A stretch of DNA of 64,000 bases from Platycnemis pennipes (GCA_933228895.1 OW121846.1:47262107-47326106); one strand, 5' to 3'. Positions 36,351 to 48,415 are shown, numbered from the stretch's first letter. Notes: generated by a model from the letters alone, not told the origin. Made by a program: numbers and translations.

Positions 36351-36771
36351 TAGCACACATGTCTCACTGTAGCTCGGTTAGAGTGAGCCGAGCATCGGCG
36401 CATCTTTGAATGTTACGATATTAGCACTCCAAGTACAGTCTTCGGTTATGATTGGTTTTCAGGTGATAAATTTTTAAAAGCAATTCTGAAAATAACAATA
36501 AGCATATCCACCCTTGAAAAAATATCATGTACCCAAGCATGTGTGTAAGTAAACAAATTATGTAACATTACATGTTTATTGCACTTTTCTTCTCACAAAT
36601 TTATACGGTTCGTACAGTATTGCTACGTGCATAATTGACAACACAAACGCACTCAATTTGCTATACCACATTTTACATAGATTATACCACTACATCTCCA
36701 GTCTCTCACTTTTTCCGTGGCTACCGGCCGTTCACACCCACCTGATCCTCAGGATTTGTAATGTAAGAGAA
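36351..36771. other. Intergenic, nothing recognised
   Basis: No gene or repeat identified. Confidence 0.4.
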
Positions 36772-36912
36772 ATAATTGCACTTTTCCACAAATTTCTTTA
36801 ATGAACAGGTACAAGACATTGTCTTGTACCTGATGATGGCTCTGTGAGCCGAAACGCGTTGTACGCATTAAAGCAATTTGTGGAAAAGTGCAATTGTTTC
36901 TCTTACATTATG
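36757..36912 (+). repeat. Inverted-repeat locus with the best hammerhead-like module
   Basis: Arms of about 40 bp containing 'tgcacttttccacaaattt' and its complement pair from about 36760-36802 to about 36867-36912. Between them lies an 11-bp perfect hairpin ('aggtacaagac' and its complement). Exact CTGATGA follows at 36830-36836, then one T, a 5-bp stem with 3-nt loop (GGCTC TGT GAGCC), GAAA at 36851-36854, a GCGT/ACGC hairpin and ATT. Apart from the extra T before stem II, this matches the order of hammerhead boxes. TGTGGAA follows at 36879-36885. Catalysis is not established. Confidence 0.6.
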
Positions 36913-38185
36913 AAGAACTTCCACGAGATCTCGCCTGAATCTGTTGAATTTCTCAGGAGTTGTGATTCCCAAAAAGCCTTCCCTCTTCTTCACTTCCCCA
37001 GCATTTTACTCTTAATGGTGGTCTTAAGTGGACCGTCGCACTTCATAGCACTGAACATTGTCCTTTGCTGCTCACAACTAATTCCCTTTGGGATCTTTAT
37101 TGCCTTTGCGATCACAGATACAATTCTCTTTAATGTTTTCCTACCTTGTCATCCATCGCAACTTCTCCATTCATCTTCATATCCAAATTACAAGCGCCAA
37201 AATCTCTCGTCTTAGAACACTTTGGAAGAAATAATCGTAGGCTTGGATGTCTCACCCATCCCAGAACTGAAGGAAAGGATTGGTACGAACATTTGAATGT
37301 GATATCGAAACTGACTGGGCGATAAGGAAATTGGTTTGGTTCTTACATTCAAATAATTAGTTCTAGCGTCGTATTATTCTTTGTGGCGCATACAAACCTA
37401 CCCGTCAAAAAAGATTTTAGTCTGTCACATCCAAAGCTGTCTCTCAGCGTGTTACATAAAATAAACCAATTTCTTTTATAACACTTAATTGTAAAAGATG
37501 ACCGAATATGGTTTAAACACACAGGTTCCATTAACAAGGTAATACAGTGTTGAGACCATGGTTGGCGTTTTAATTAGCTCCAAGCGTACCACTCTACAAA
37601 GTAATTGTTCCAAATCACTGCATAGAACATACGTACTAATAATTTCAAATTTTTCCGAGTTTCACTTTTTCCCACCATTCCACAGTCGGAGGATATCTGG
37701 GAAGGAGATGGATTTCCCGTAGTCACAGATTTCTAATATTGAGAAGGCTTTTCTTGAAAGTCCTTGAATGGTGTCCACTCAGTAGGGGTAATGTAGTTTT
37801 TAGTATGGCTTTTATGATCCTTCGCCTGTTTAACTGCATGGTATTGCGCTCATATTTCCACATAGTTCATTCGCTCTTATGATCAGTATACAAGGATTTA
37901 CGTGAAAACATTGCCTTATGGATAGCTCACGTATGCTTACAACTTAAATACATAATAACCCCTTTACGATTGCAGCCGCTAGGAAAGTGTTTCCCCTTCC
38001 ACTTTCCAAAACGGCTAAGTACCGCTCCACTCACAAACACAAGTAACATCAACGTTTTTACATTAAAAAATCATTTCCAAAATGCTGGATACTAATTAAA
38101 AGTTTTGCAAGAAAAGAGCTGCACCCGCTTTAGCTGAAATCGATGGTTGGCGAGTTCACATTGTGGAATGAATGCATGATGAATA
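36913..38185. other. Intergenic, nothing recognised
   Basis: AT-rich DNA. The plus frame at 36844-37215 begins inside the inverted-repeat locus and shows no domain. Confidence 0.45.
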
Positions 38186-38189
38186 GAAT

Positions 38190-38560
38190 AAACTAGGGTG
38201 TATTCCACAAATATTTATTAACTGACCGGTTTCGCACTACTCAGGTCATTCTCTGGGGTTTAACAGGTTATTAATCGTGGGAAACTGTCTTGTTTGAGAA
38301 TCAATAGATTTTAAATGGGCCTTGTATAATTACCTGGTTAACATCAAGAGATATTTTTCCACAACGGTAAATACATGGACCCATTTAATTATTCTTTCTA
38401 TTAAGAAGTAAAAATTTATTTGAAGTATTTTCCTTACTACTTACTTTAATTACCTATTGCTTAATTTACGGGTCCTTTTTTTATTTAGCCTCTGAAGATG
38501 ACTTGAGAAAGTCGAAACCGGTCGTTTAATAAATATCTGTGGAATATAACCAAATTTATT
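38190..38560. repeat. About 370-bp element with inverted ends carrying hammerhead-like modules
   Basis: The ends at about 38195-38262 and 38490-38553 are inverted copies over about 60 bp. The right end (plus) reads CTGAAGA at 38492-38498, a GACTT/AAGTC stem, GAAA at 38514-38517, then CCGGTC, TTTAATAAA and TGTGGAA at 38538-38544. The left end (minus) repeats GAAACCGGTC, TTAATAAATA and TGTGGAA, with a worn first box. CTGAAGA fits the hammerhead consensus CTGANGA. The middle 225 bp is unrecognised. Confidence 0.6.
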
Positions 38561-38569
38561 CTGTACATC

Positions 38570-38622
38570 ATGCAACAGCTGAGATTCTTGCAAGCCATCT
38601 CGGGAGTGTGTGACAGAATCAG
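38570..38622 (-). mobile_element. CR1-like LINE tail fragment
   Basis: The minus strand reads 'tgtcacacactcccgagatg' then 'gcttgcaag', matching the LINE end 'cacacaccctcgcggtggcttgcag'. It abuts the inverted-repeat element. Confidence 0.45.
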
Positions 38623-38997
38623 AGGTAATTTACTTGGTATTACGTCCTTTTCATTCATTGTCTACCACTTATTGATAGGTTCGTGGTCAGCTCCAGTCAG
38701 GTTTTCTCACTACCGACTCCGTAATTACCTTGACTCCAGACACTTCTAGTGATTATATATCCTGATTAACCTTTCATATAGTCCCCCAACCCTCATACTG
38801 CTCACCACAATTTTTCTCCCCACTTGTAATAACAATAAAAAAGAATCATCATCATTGTTAGTCGGCAATTCTGGAGATTTGTTTGACGCAGCTTTCCACT
38901 GAATTCTTCTATCAGCTAATCTGAAAAAGAATGCAAAAACATCAACCTTCTTCATAAGCTTGGATTTATTGTTGCGCAATCTGAGGTAATTATACGG

Positions 38998-39335
38998 GGA
39001 AGGGGACCGACAGCGAAGATCATTTGCCCTATTTACGATATGTAGATAATTTGATAAGGGCACGAATTTGGCAGGGAGTACAGGAATGGTGGAGGGAAAC
39101 CTGGCGTTGGTGTTAGCCTACTCTCACCGAAAGGTACTAAGAGGTTCATGGTTTAACATCCCATCCGATGGATGGAACACTGATCTCGGAAGTGTTTTCC
39201 ACACATCGTCTTAGGACCGTTATATGTGGGGACCGTTTTACCGATAAAAAATCTCTGCCACAGTCGGGATTAAAACCCGAGCCCTTTAGATGAAAAGCCA
39301 TAAGTCTATACAATAGTCAAACCGATCCCATGCAC
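38998..39335 (-). repeat. tRNA-derived SINE (main family)
   Basis: Nearly full-length reverse copy. The 3' end 'gggaccgacagcgaagatca' is at the left, 'aacatcccatccgatggatg' near 39155 and the reverse head 'cgggattaaaacccgagccc' near 39266. It ends at 'aaaccgatcccatgc'. Confidence 0.75.
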
Positions 39336-39483
39336 GTTGCAACTTAGTGAACGCTAACTGATTAAAGCGGATCCAACAGTGGTTAGCCTAGTTACAAGCC
39401 GTGTAAAAGCCTAGTCCAAAACTATACTAGCTCCTTATACGCCTAGCAATTAGTCTTCACAGTATTTATTATTGTTGCTACGT

Positions 39484-39765
39484 CGGGAGGAGTCAGACAA
39501 CAATGGCGATTTCTACCATTGGGGGATGGAACATACTTGGAAGAGGTAGGGTTTAAAGGCATAGGTTGAAGGATGGAGAGAAACCTGGGGACGGTATTAG
39601 CACACTTTCAACGATGCGCCAAGGTGTCCAGTTTTCCGTTCCATCCAACGGACGGAAGCACGATCCACACACCACGAAGGGCATACCACGGTGAATTCTG
39701 CTCTTTCCTGGATTCGAACCTGGACCCGCTAGTTATGAGACCATAGCTAACACGCTATTGCGATG
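39484..39765 (-). repeat. tRNA-derived SINE (main family)
   Basis: Reverse copy with 'gtcgggaggagtcagacaac' at the left, 'ttccatccaacggacggaag' near 39639-39658 and the reverse B box 'ggattcgaacctggacccg' near 39711-39729. Confidence 0.7.
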
Positions 39766-41429
39766 CCAAAATTAATTTTAATGTTCGTGAGAGAAAAATG
39801 AAAGATAATGTTAACCAAAGGAATGCGGACGGCGAAAGTTGAAGTGCAGAAAAATTATGAAATTCATTTCTTTTTTCAACAATTTTTAGAGCTAAGTGCA
39901 TTCTTTACCCCTCCAATGGGGTATGATTCATTTGTTTTGTCGTCGTTACATCTGATAAAGCGACTTAGCTTATATAAATGAGACGCCAGTCTGAGTAAAC
40001 CAGCTTACTTAGTCGTCTAGCTAGCAGGGAGAAAAGAACAGAACGAAAGATAAGGATGCTATTGCTCTACACGGAAAAATACCAGTTAATATCATACATT
40101 ACCAATGGATTCCGATGGCTTTATCTCGAGTTGCTCAAAATCGCATGACAGGTGGTTATATTCATTTCAGCAATCCTGGTCTAATATGCATTTCTCCTCA
40201 GGCTACGCGGGCCTTCAAACGCTCTGTTCAATTCTTTAATACGCATAAATACTGTGCTTCTGTACTTTCTTCTCCTAGTGTTCGTCTAACTTCTCTTCCT
40301 GGTGAATGAATGAAAGCCTAGTCGAGCCATCCCTCGGCCCCCTTATTGGCCCGGACATTTAACTAAGCTGTAACTCCATCTTGGTGGTGTGGTGGTGTGG
40401 ACGTTCTTCCGGAAAGCGGCGGTTCCATAGTTCAATGCCCGCCTAAGGCATTTTTTCGGTTGAAATCTGGGTTCTTTCCACCTCCCACGCCAAATGTGTG
40501 TTTGTTCATTTATGAGTTCCCATCCTTTTCCAATTACTTTCTATCCTTAGTATGTTTGAATACGCTTGTTGGCGATTTTCGAAGTTTGCATATACCTAGG
40601 TATAGTTATCCATACTATGTACATAAATTTCAGTCAAATGATATCAGATTCTCAACCTTCAGGGATACACCATGCACGACAAAACCTAAATCAGTATTGA
40701 AAGTAATGCTCATTACATTATGACCACTGGATGAGAAATTAACTAATAAAGGTTTTCAAGGATAACTTCAAAGTAACTGATCCCAGAGACAATTATATGG
40801 AGCATATAACGGTTAGCTATTATAAATACTACGAAAAGACTAACTTTAATCAAATAATCTCATCGTAGCTCACGTTGACCGTAATTTTCCATGGTTTATT
40901 TTGCGACAAGCAATGTTTAATTTTCTCATCGTTACTCACTAAACTATAGGGTGAATCTGATTTAAGTCACAGCCTAGTTAAAGATACCGTTATTTTCCTT
41001 TTCTCTTAAGACCTCTTAATACAGAGGTTTGCTGCGAAATAAGAGAGTTAATGCGTTGAACAAGCAGTCGTGGACAAAAAGCGATGGCATTTCGAGGGGG
41101 TATTGGTCTAGGATCGGGTAGGATATGCCTTTAAATAATACAGATACCTGTGAAGATGGCGTGACATGGCAACGGGAGGCCACCAACAATTTTATAAGAA
41201 CTACCTTCGCTATGTTCTATGCATGAATTTCACTAAATTATTTTGTATATGCTGCAGGTGGCAGAGGAAAAATAATTCGTTTACTTAGCATGTGATGAAA
41301 CGCCGTGCCGTTGCATGTATTGCATCCGAAGTGATGTACTGATTGCGCTTGTGGGTTTACTATGAATTTCCAGTGGTACCCAGTACAAGTTATTCCGTCC
41401 TCAACCCACAGATGAGAAATGTATTTCCA
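39766..41429. other. Intergenic, one isolated tRNA-like trace
   Basis: A TATATAA lies at 39971-39977 without supporting elements. Near 40420-40450, 'ggttccatagttcaatgccc' resembles a worn B-box region. Nothing was recognised as a gene. Confidence 0.4.
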
Positions 41430-41800
41430 TGGTGGTCTACGTAGGTAGCGTTTTTTTGCAACTGGTCAGGTTCTCAGAGACATCTTGAAAAATTCCGACG
41501 ACTTTTACAAAGTCTTAAAAAGTCCGCTAAAGTTACCATTGAAAAAACAAAAAATTCATCCATCACATTTCTTAATATCACCATTTCAAAAGTTTACCGC
41601 ACATTAGAATTCTCAGTTGTGCAGACAGAAATTCACACCGATCAAGTGACTTGTACTACATCCAGGCAATATTTTCCACAAATATTAGCAGGCCTCCACT
41701 GTATGATTCAAGTGTAGGAAAAGAGTTAGAATTTATGAAGCAAAATAGCTCTATACACCCGTTACAAAACCCAATTGTTTGTCAATTTATACCAATATAA
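41430..41800 (+). mobile_element. Penelope-like element RT fragment
   Basis: The plus-strand translation runs HLEKFRRLLQSLKKSAKV-like, then ITFLNITISKVYRTLEFSV, then a segment ending AGLHCMI. This matches the order in Penelope-like RTs after the palm (FLDLTI..., F-S-YRKPT..., a later conserved histidine-rich part). A worn YVGS near 41436-41447 may be the remnant of YVDD. Frameshifts and stops are present. The link is by pattern, not alignment, so the call is tentative. It is of interest because Penelope-like elements are known to carry hammerhead motifs. Confidence 0.45.
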
Positions 41801-42900
41801 ACTTGATAAGTTAGCCACGAAAGCAATCTTCAGCAGCAATATCAGGGGAGAATCCATAACACAGTGGCGCAGGTTCCTAAAAACGGGAGGGAAAACGTGG
41901 CACGTACAAATAACATTGTGAATATTCTTCTATGTCTATAGGAGAAACAGGGGGAATTACCAAGAATAAATTGAGAAACACTTTTTTCCAAAATAAGGAC
42001 CCAACATTGCAGGATGCAAAACATCTTTTGGATTACCATCGCTTCAGTGATTCACTCCAAAAACTTTACACTAAGATAAAATAGAAGCTCGGCTGGATGC
42101 ACTTGAAAAGTTCTGCTGGCAAAATTTCCACAGATATTAGCAGGCCTTCAAAATATATAAAACAATAAGATATAAAACAAAATGGTGGACCCTATTTCGG
42201 TATTTTTTTATCTTCATGCAGGGATATAATTGAAAGATACATCGAGCTGCAGAAAGTTACTTTTATCACATTATTCTACCAAGTGTTCTGAGTTTAAATC
42301 CGTTGAGAACTTTTGCGGCCATTCGAGACACCGAAGGTAAAATCGATATTTTGATCGCGCGGCGGAGCCCGCTCCTGCCAGACGCAACCGGGAATACAAT
42401 GTGGAGGCTGGCCTGCTGATTGTGCTATGGTGTTACAAACTTAACTAAGGTTATTTTCCAAGGCCTGCCGATTAAAAAGACCCTCCATGTATGTTTTAAT
42501 GGTGACACTATGGGTATAGATTCTTCGATACGATATAGGCCACGATATCGGATGGCGATGTAAGTACCCTAAAGACAGCTTCTTCATGGAGAGTTTCGGT
42601 ATCGAACACCGATATTCCATGTGCACTTAAACTATGCCTTTGAAAGAATACGGAGCCTCCGCAGATAGCATGCATGCCTATCAGAATTACGAACGATCCT
42701 GAGGACACCAGCTCATTGCCATTGCCTTCCTCCCCTCAGTGATAGCCTTGGTGAAAAGGGCCATGGGTATTATAGCATTTCGGGTGGTCATTCAGGGTTC
42801 AGGGTCTCGCGAGTAATTCAAGAATAATGCGTTATGTTTTGCTATTGCTATGAAATGTTTTTCTCCCAGTAGTGCATTAATATAGTACCATAGAATATTA
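41801..42900. other. Intergenic, possible further Penelope-like remnants
   Basis: Near 42130 'ttccacagatattagcaggc' repeats part of the 41680-41705 sequence ('ttccacaaatattagcaggc'), suggesting another fragment of the same element. Otherwise nothing was recognised. Confidence 0.35.
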
Positions 42901-42904
42901 TGAG

Positions 42905-45080
42905 AATAATTTGAAGAGGTTACAATAAGGGAAGAGAAAAAGGAAAAGGAGGTAAAAACATGAGTCGGCGGGCAGATGTACCAGAGGAGATCAGAAAGAG
43001 AAGACAATTGAGGAAGGATGGGCTAAACCAAATTCAGGAATATGAAGAGGAGAAGGAAAGAATAGGAACGGCACACGCAAGACACCATGGATAACAACTA
43101 AATTATGGATGACATAAAGGAGACAGATAAATAGAAAATGTAAATACAGAATAGGTAGAGGGATACATAAGGTAATAATCAAAGTACTTAGAAAAGAAGC
43201 AAAGAGAGTTAGAGACAATTTGTCAAGGGGGTAATGTGAGGAAATGGAAAGGCTCCAGAGAGAAGGAAAATAGGTTCCCTTTACTCAAAAGCTCGATACC
43301 TGAAACAACTGTAAAAAAATCACTGCTCAGCCCGAAGGTTGTTTTTGATAAGGAAGGGTAGTGTGCTTTGCCATTTGCGTAAAAATTTCAGAGTTTCAGT
43401 TTAGGGGGAACAATTTCTTTCTCTTGGCCACCTGCGATTTTCTACGTAGTCCTGACACGCAGAAAATAGACTCGTGAGAATATTTTTACAATAGGGTGTC
43501 CAGAAAACTTATACCCGGGATTTGAACCCTGAACCCTCCGCTCTTCATTCCAGCACTCTATCCACTAGGACACCACGGCCCCCAAAGTCCGGTCGCTGAT
43601 GAGGGTCGAAGCCGAGCGAGGGACGGATTAGGCCGATTGCGAGCAGAGACCCTCGCTAATGACCATCTACCTGCTCTGCCCCCCAGAAAACTACCATTAA
43701 CCGGATAAGTTTATACCAGGTGTTCTAGATAGCAGGATAGGGAACGGACTTTGAGATATGAATGCAGGGATAGTGGTGGGAATTGATAACTTCCAGTCAG
43801 AATTACTGAAGAATCCAGGAGTAGATGGAAGAGAGATTATATGAGCTTGTTCGAACCACGGAAATACGGGGAAGTTTGGCCAGAGTACTTCGTTAAAACC
43901 GTAATGATACTGTTAACAAAAAAGTGGGTAAAAAGGGAATGAAATGGCTCCAGAACGATAAGTTTCATTTCTCATTCGGCAAAGGTTGAGCTTAGAATTT
44001 TCTAGAGAGGAAAATAAAAGAACGAAAATTTATGTCTAGCCTATGATTGGTCAGAATTTCGTAAGCGGAGTAGTAAAATCAAACTTGTGGAGAAGAGCTT
44101 ATCCTACGATACCACGGTGCATTTGCGTGTTTTGTCGATTTCAAAAAATATTTGACATGGTAAGGTTGAAAATTTGAATATAAATATTGAGGAAGAAAAA
44201 AATAGTTTGAAAGGACAAAACTATGGTCCAAAATTTACACTTCACTCAGAAAACGCAAGTGAGGGTGACGCATGGAAATTTATCTTAGGCGGTAATAGGT
44301 AGAGGATGTAGGGAATGCTGTCCGTTGTCAATAATACCTTCTCTGCACATATTTGGAGGCAATAATGAGATGCAAATGGGATAGGCTTCATGTAGCTGTG
44401 AAGGTAGGAGGAAAGCTAATAATTTCGGTAAGGTTTGCGGATAATCAATTACGAGCTAACCTATTAGCCAAGGCCTATATAAAAAACTAAATACGTTACA
44501 AAAGCAGTGAAAAGTTTAGATTAACAATAAACCATAAGAGCACTAAGATAATTAGGCACTGTACAACAATAAAGGTGAAGCTCAATTTAAAGGTAGGAGG
44601 TCTGAAATAAAAGCAGTTGGAGCAATTAAGCAACTTAGGCTCTATGTTGGAGACGAGGAGAATAGCAGCATCGAAGTCCGAAGGTGAAAAGCGTTCGCAA
44701 AAGATTCATTTTTTCGCATAAAAAATGAAAATGATGTTATGAAATGTGCCACTGTGTGACGCGAAAAGGTAAATTTCGAGAAAATAATATGAAATTAGGC
44801 CTTGGGCTGTTGAGATGTGGGTGGTGGGGGGAAAGGAAGTTGATTGATGAAATTAAGAGAATGCAAAGTGAGTCATAAGGAGGTGAATACGTTTTGAAGG
44901 ACGTAATTGAGTGAAAGAATAGGGGCAATCGGGAGAACGTATGAAGACCAACGGGTAGTTTGGATATAACATTGGCGGGTATGAAGTACGTGGAACTAAA
45001 AAAAGACAGTTAAGAGATAAAGAGTCGTGGAGAAAATTGCCCATCAATTCCTGTGTACCCAGCAGAAGACTAATAATAAT
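42905..45080 (+). mobile_element. RTE-like LINE, long degenerate copy
   Basis: Frames shift often, but the order of blocks is preserved. A basic linker reads RKTPWITTKLW and KVLRKEAKRVRDN near 43075-43215. GKAVGVDxxPxELLKN-like sequence lies near 43770-43820. A palm block reads CRFQKIFDMVR near 44134-44165, equivalent to VDFEKAFDRV. A CRECCPLS block near 44300 corresponds to RQGCPLSP. The catalytic box is VRFADN at 44434-44445 (second Asp lost), followed by LGSMLETRR near 44640-44665. A C-terminal KESWRKLPIN-like end lies near 45030. A different tRNA-like element interrupts it at about 43490-43700. It is inactive. Confidence 0.7.
43505..43592 (-). repeat. tRNA-like SINE head inside the LINE
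   Basis: The minus strand has an A-box-like 'tagtggatagagtgctgg' and B box 'ggttcaaatcccggg'. The sequence differs from the main SINE family and interrupts the LINE copy around it. Confidence 0.5.
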
Positions 45081-45960
45081 ATTACGAACAGAGAACTGTA
45101 CACATAAGAATTAAAGGCATTGCGATACATAATTGAACACCTTTGGCTGACAAGGCGCGCAGATGGCGAGTCACAAATATGAATGATACCGTTGTCTATA
45201 AAGCGATAGTGTGTCCATTTCTCTTAATGTAGATCGAAAATAATACGCAAATACGAAACATTTAAATGCGGAACAAACCATGTTGATCAATCTCTGATTT
45301 TAAAATTAGCTTTAATTTCGTTTACGTAAACTCCACCTATCCTAGTGTCTTATCTGTGATAAACGTTTCCACCGTGAAATCTCAATACAGATGACTCATA
45401 ATCACTATTTACTTTGAAGAAAAGAGATGTAAGATCTCCCTGACCACCCACGGTAGTCGGAATCGGTAAAGCGACAGCCTCGCAACCTTAAGTTAGTGGC
45501 TTTTATCCTCACTTGGAGCTTGTATGCTGTGTTTATCTTAATTAATATAGCATTAAAGTTAGATAAATTGCAACGCGCACTCTGATTATCAAATGTCAAA
45601 TATAGTCCCATGGACCCAGTGTTCTATTTTGTTTCATACTCAGTTGTAAATCGCGATTTACACAAGGAGTAGGATCAGTAGGATTTTTCAAGTTTTTCAT
45701 ACACTTGTTCTTGCGTGGGTATTTTCCTTTTGAATTTTTTTCGTAAAGGTCTCCCCAAGTGGCAAGTACCAGAAAGCCTGTGCCACGTCAACTTTCTTGT
45801 TTCCGCATTAGTGCTTTATTGTTGTACCCTTATAATTCACATTTTGAAATAGTTCCGCATTTCTTGTTATTCGAAGCAACAGCAGTATCCGTAGACTTCG
45901 GTTCTTAGTGTCCATACACAAAAAGCTGTATTGCACAATCGAGCCTAAATTCTTATCCTA
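45081..45960. other. Intergenic, one weak tRNA-like patch
   Basis: Near 45452-45520 the plus strand has 'ggtaaagcgacagcctcgca' followed by a poor B box. Nothing else was recognised. Confidence 0.35.
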
Positions 45961-45964
45961 AACA

Positions 45965-46048
45965 GTTTAAATGTCCACGTTCGTGGCGGGATACGAACCT
46001 TTGGGGTTCTCGGCCCTGTGTTAGCGAGATAACTACCGCAGCTGGCCC
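45965..46048 (-). repeat. tRNA-like sequence (other SINE family)
   Basis: The minus strand shows 'gcggtagttatctcgctaac' as an A-box region and B box 'ggttcgtatcccgcc'. It is unlike the main family and no body was identified. Confidence 0.45.
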
Positions 46049-46164
46049 GGAGAAAATGTTTGCAAATATGGATATATATTAACGTGAAAAGTAACATCAG
46101 GCTGCTGAATCAATGAAAATGTGAATAAGAACTGATATAGAAGCGAAGTAATGTAAATAAGGGG

Positions 46165-46295
46165 ATTGATGTAAAGTGGTGGCTTGAGTACTGGCTTCCC
46201 ATTCAGAAGCCCTGGGTTCGAATCCCGGGAGCAGCAGAGATATTTCAGTAGAATACCAGTCCCTACATGAGATATTCATAGAGCCCATTAAGAAG
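46165..46295 (+). repeat. tRNA-derived SINE (main family), head only
   Basis: The head is clear: A-box-like 'gtggcttgagtactggcttc' and B box GGTTCGAATCC near 46216. The family sequence 'accagtccctacatgagat' follows, then the copy stops near 46290. Confidence 0.7.
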
Positions 46296-46404
46296 TGACT
46301 CGCGGAGCATAATCTACACTATTTATTGAGAGAAGACCGTCTTAGGTTTCGAAACATTGTTCTATTTTCAAGGTTATGTTGAGAAAAGACTTGAGCCTCA
46401 GTGC

Positions 46405-46480
46405 TCATAAGTTTTGACTATAACTATTCTAATTTTCACTCATTTTGACTCAAGTTTTGACTATGACTATTTTGACTTTA
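46405..46480 (+). repeat. Short imperfect tandem repeat
   Basis: Units of the type 'ttttgactatgactat' recur three to four times with changes. It is a small minisatellite-like patch. Confidence 0.5.
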
Positions 46481-46564
46481 TAGGAGGGAAGGGAGAGGCA
46501 AAAATGAATGGGCATGAGGAGGATCCGGAAAAAATATCAAGCCACAGTGTAGGAGAAATTAAAT

Positions 46565-46735
46565 AGGAGGAACAATAAGGTGGAGGAGGAGAAGGGAGGG
46601 AAGGAATGGAGGGCGGAGGGGGGGAAGGAATGGAGGAGGGAGGAGAATGAAGGGGAGGAGGGAGAGGAGGGGAAGGAGGGGAGGGGAAGGAGGAGAGAGA
46701 AGAGAGGGAAATGGGGGGGAGGGGAACAACTTGGC
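46565..46735 (+). repeat. Purine-only (GGA/GGGA-rich) tract
   Basis: About 170 bp almost entirely of purines on the plus strand, with GGAGG, GGGAGG and AAGGA units and many runs of three or more Gs. Long open frames on both strands here follow from the low complexity. Such mirror-like homopurine tracts can form triplex or G-quadruplex structures. A biological role is not shown. Confidence 0.8.
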
Positions 46736-47140
46736 ATGAGGCACTGGTATCTCGGTAGGAGGTTTAATTCATTATGGAAGGGTGATTTTAAGAACTGAAG
46801 GGAAAAGAAACATATTATCATTGCATATGATAGTATTATCAAGGCTATTCACAAAATAAAACTGTCGCATAAAATCCAATAGGAGCCCTTTGTTTATAAT
46901 ATAAAATCTTGTCCCGAAATCACTAAAATGATACATACACATAGATCTTTTACGAACTAATTAATGTCGGCATTATTAATAAAGAAAACACCGAATTATC
47001 TTAAAACTTTAGGAGAACTGTGATAGTTTTCCAAGTATATCGAGCTTCACAGTCACTGCATTTCAGCATATGAAGGTACTCATAAGATTCAGTATAAAAA
47101 TCGAGGGAAATGACTCACAGTCAATTAAAAAAACTCATAA
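46736..47140. other. Intergenic, nothing recognised
   Basis: No gene or repeat identified. Confidence 0.4.
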
Positions 47141-47340
47141 TCTATCCTCCGTCCGTTGGATGGGAACCATGGACCCCTTGGCGCCTTTCGTTTAGGGTTG
47201 GGTAGGAACCGCGCCGGGTTTTACTCTGACCTAAACCTGTTCCCTGAAACATTACAGCCGTTGTCAATAACCCACTCATCCGAAATAGCGGAAATGACCG
47301 AAACTGTCAGTCATCTCAGCCAAATTACTATAGTAGCAAC
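47141..47340 (+). repeat. tRNA-derived SINE (main family), 3' half
   Basis: Starts at 'ctatcctccgtccgttggat' and includes 'ccccttggcgcctttcgttt' near 47173, 'gcgccgggttttactctgac' near 47211, and a worn 'actgtcagtcatctcagcc' 3' end. The head is missing. Confidence 0.7.
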
Positions 47341-48240
47341 AGCCTCATTAATATCTTCGGGGCTTTTTCCTTGGACTTCACAAATTGCGTCACATTAACT
47401 CTTAAAATGCGTCATCCACGAATAGGCTGGATTCCATGTTGGTGCGCATGACCAGAGATGGAGAAAAATCACGTGTACGAAATATTCGAGGATATTTAAA
47501 TCTCCCATTTCTCTGTAGACATAACGGAAATGACTCTTGAAAATTTTCTCTAGATTTTTTTCACGCTACCTTTGCAGTATCCCGTGATAAGGGAAGTTTT
47601 TCCACGCCTCAGACAATGACTCGGCTTTCCGAACCTACATTTCAGCTGTGAGGTAAATATTTGCTCCCACACGCAGAAATTCATGAATGAAATATCCTCA
47701 ATGGTATCTGAAGGTCAAGACTGCGGTTTCCATCATTATCTCAGTCTGTCGATGAATGACTGAGGCACGCATTTTACTATCGAACGGAGGAGAGTGGTTG
47801 CCGCACAGCAATTCAGCATTTGCTTTCAATTCACCATTTTCTTTCGGCTTTCGTAAGGGTGCGCTGAAAATGAAACATTTCATTGTGAAGCCATCCTGGG
47901 AGCTATCTGTAGGTTACTTTGACATGAGCGCATAATTCCAAAGTTGGTTTCCATTTGGACGAGGCATTAAAATCTCCATTAGGTTATTGAGAGTGTGAGT
48001 TATGCTCGATACCGCGATATAGAGTGTCCCATTGATCGTGTGTCATGTTTGACCTGTAATCTTAGACACTTTCTTTCATGTCACATGGATTAAATTTGAT
48101 ACCTAGGTAGAAAAACGTTGTAAGTTTTGTTGAGTCCGAGCAAAATTTTATAAATACGACCTTTTGACTCCAGAAATAGGGTCCAAACAAAAATCCAAAT
48201 TTTGGGCATTCAATGTTAAATTATTCGAAATACAATCTTG
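47341..48240. other. Intergenic, nothing recognised
   Basis: No gene or repeat identified. Confidence 0.4.
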
Positions 48241-48244
48241 ATAT

Positions 48245-48415
48245 CAGATTGGCTTAACGTCCCATCCGACGGATGGAGTACTGAACCTGAAATTCCATCC
48301 ACTAGGCACTCAAGTTGGGACAGGTTTGCCACTGAAAAATCCTTGAGGGTTCGATTCCCGGACCCTCGGGATGGGAGGCCGGTACCCTATCCATCGCACC
48401 AACTTGATCCCCAAT
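48245..48415 (-). repeat. tRNA-derived SINE (main family), head half
   Basis: Reverse copy with 'gcttaacgtcccatccgacg' near 48251 and 'agggttcgattcccggaccc' near 48346, ending at 'caccaacttgatcccc'. The 3' half is missing. Confidence 0.75.

Noticed and set aside
39971..39977. TATATAA as a promoter
   Set aside because: No initiator at the right distance, no CpG-rich context and no coding exon downstream.
46537..46842. Open frames across the purine tract
   Set aside because: Product of the low-complexity GGA/TCC repeat, not a protein.
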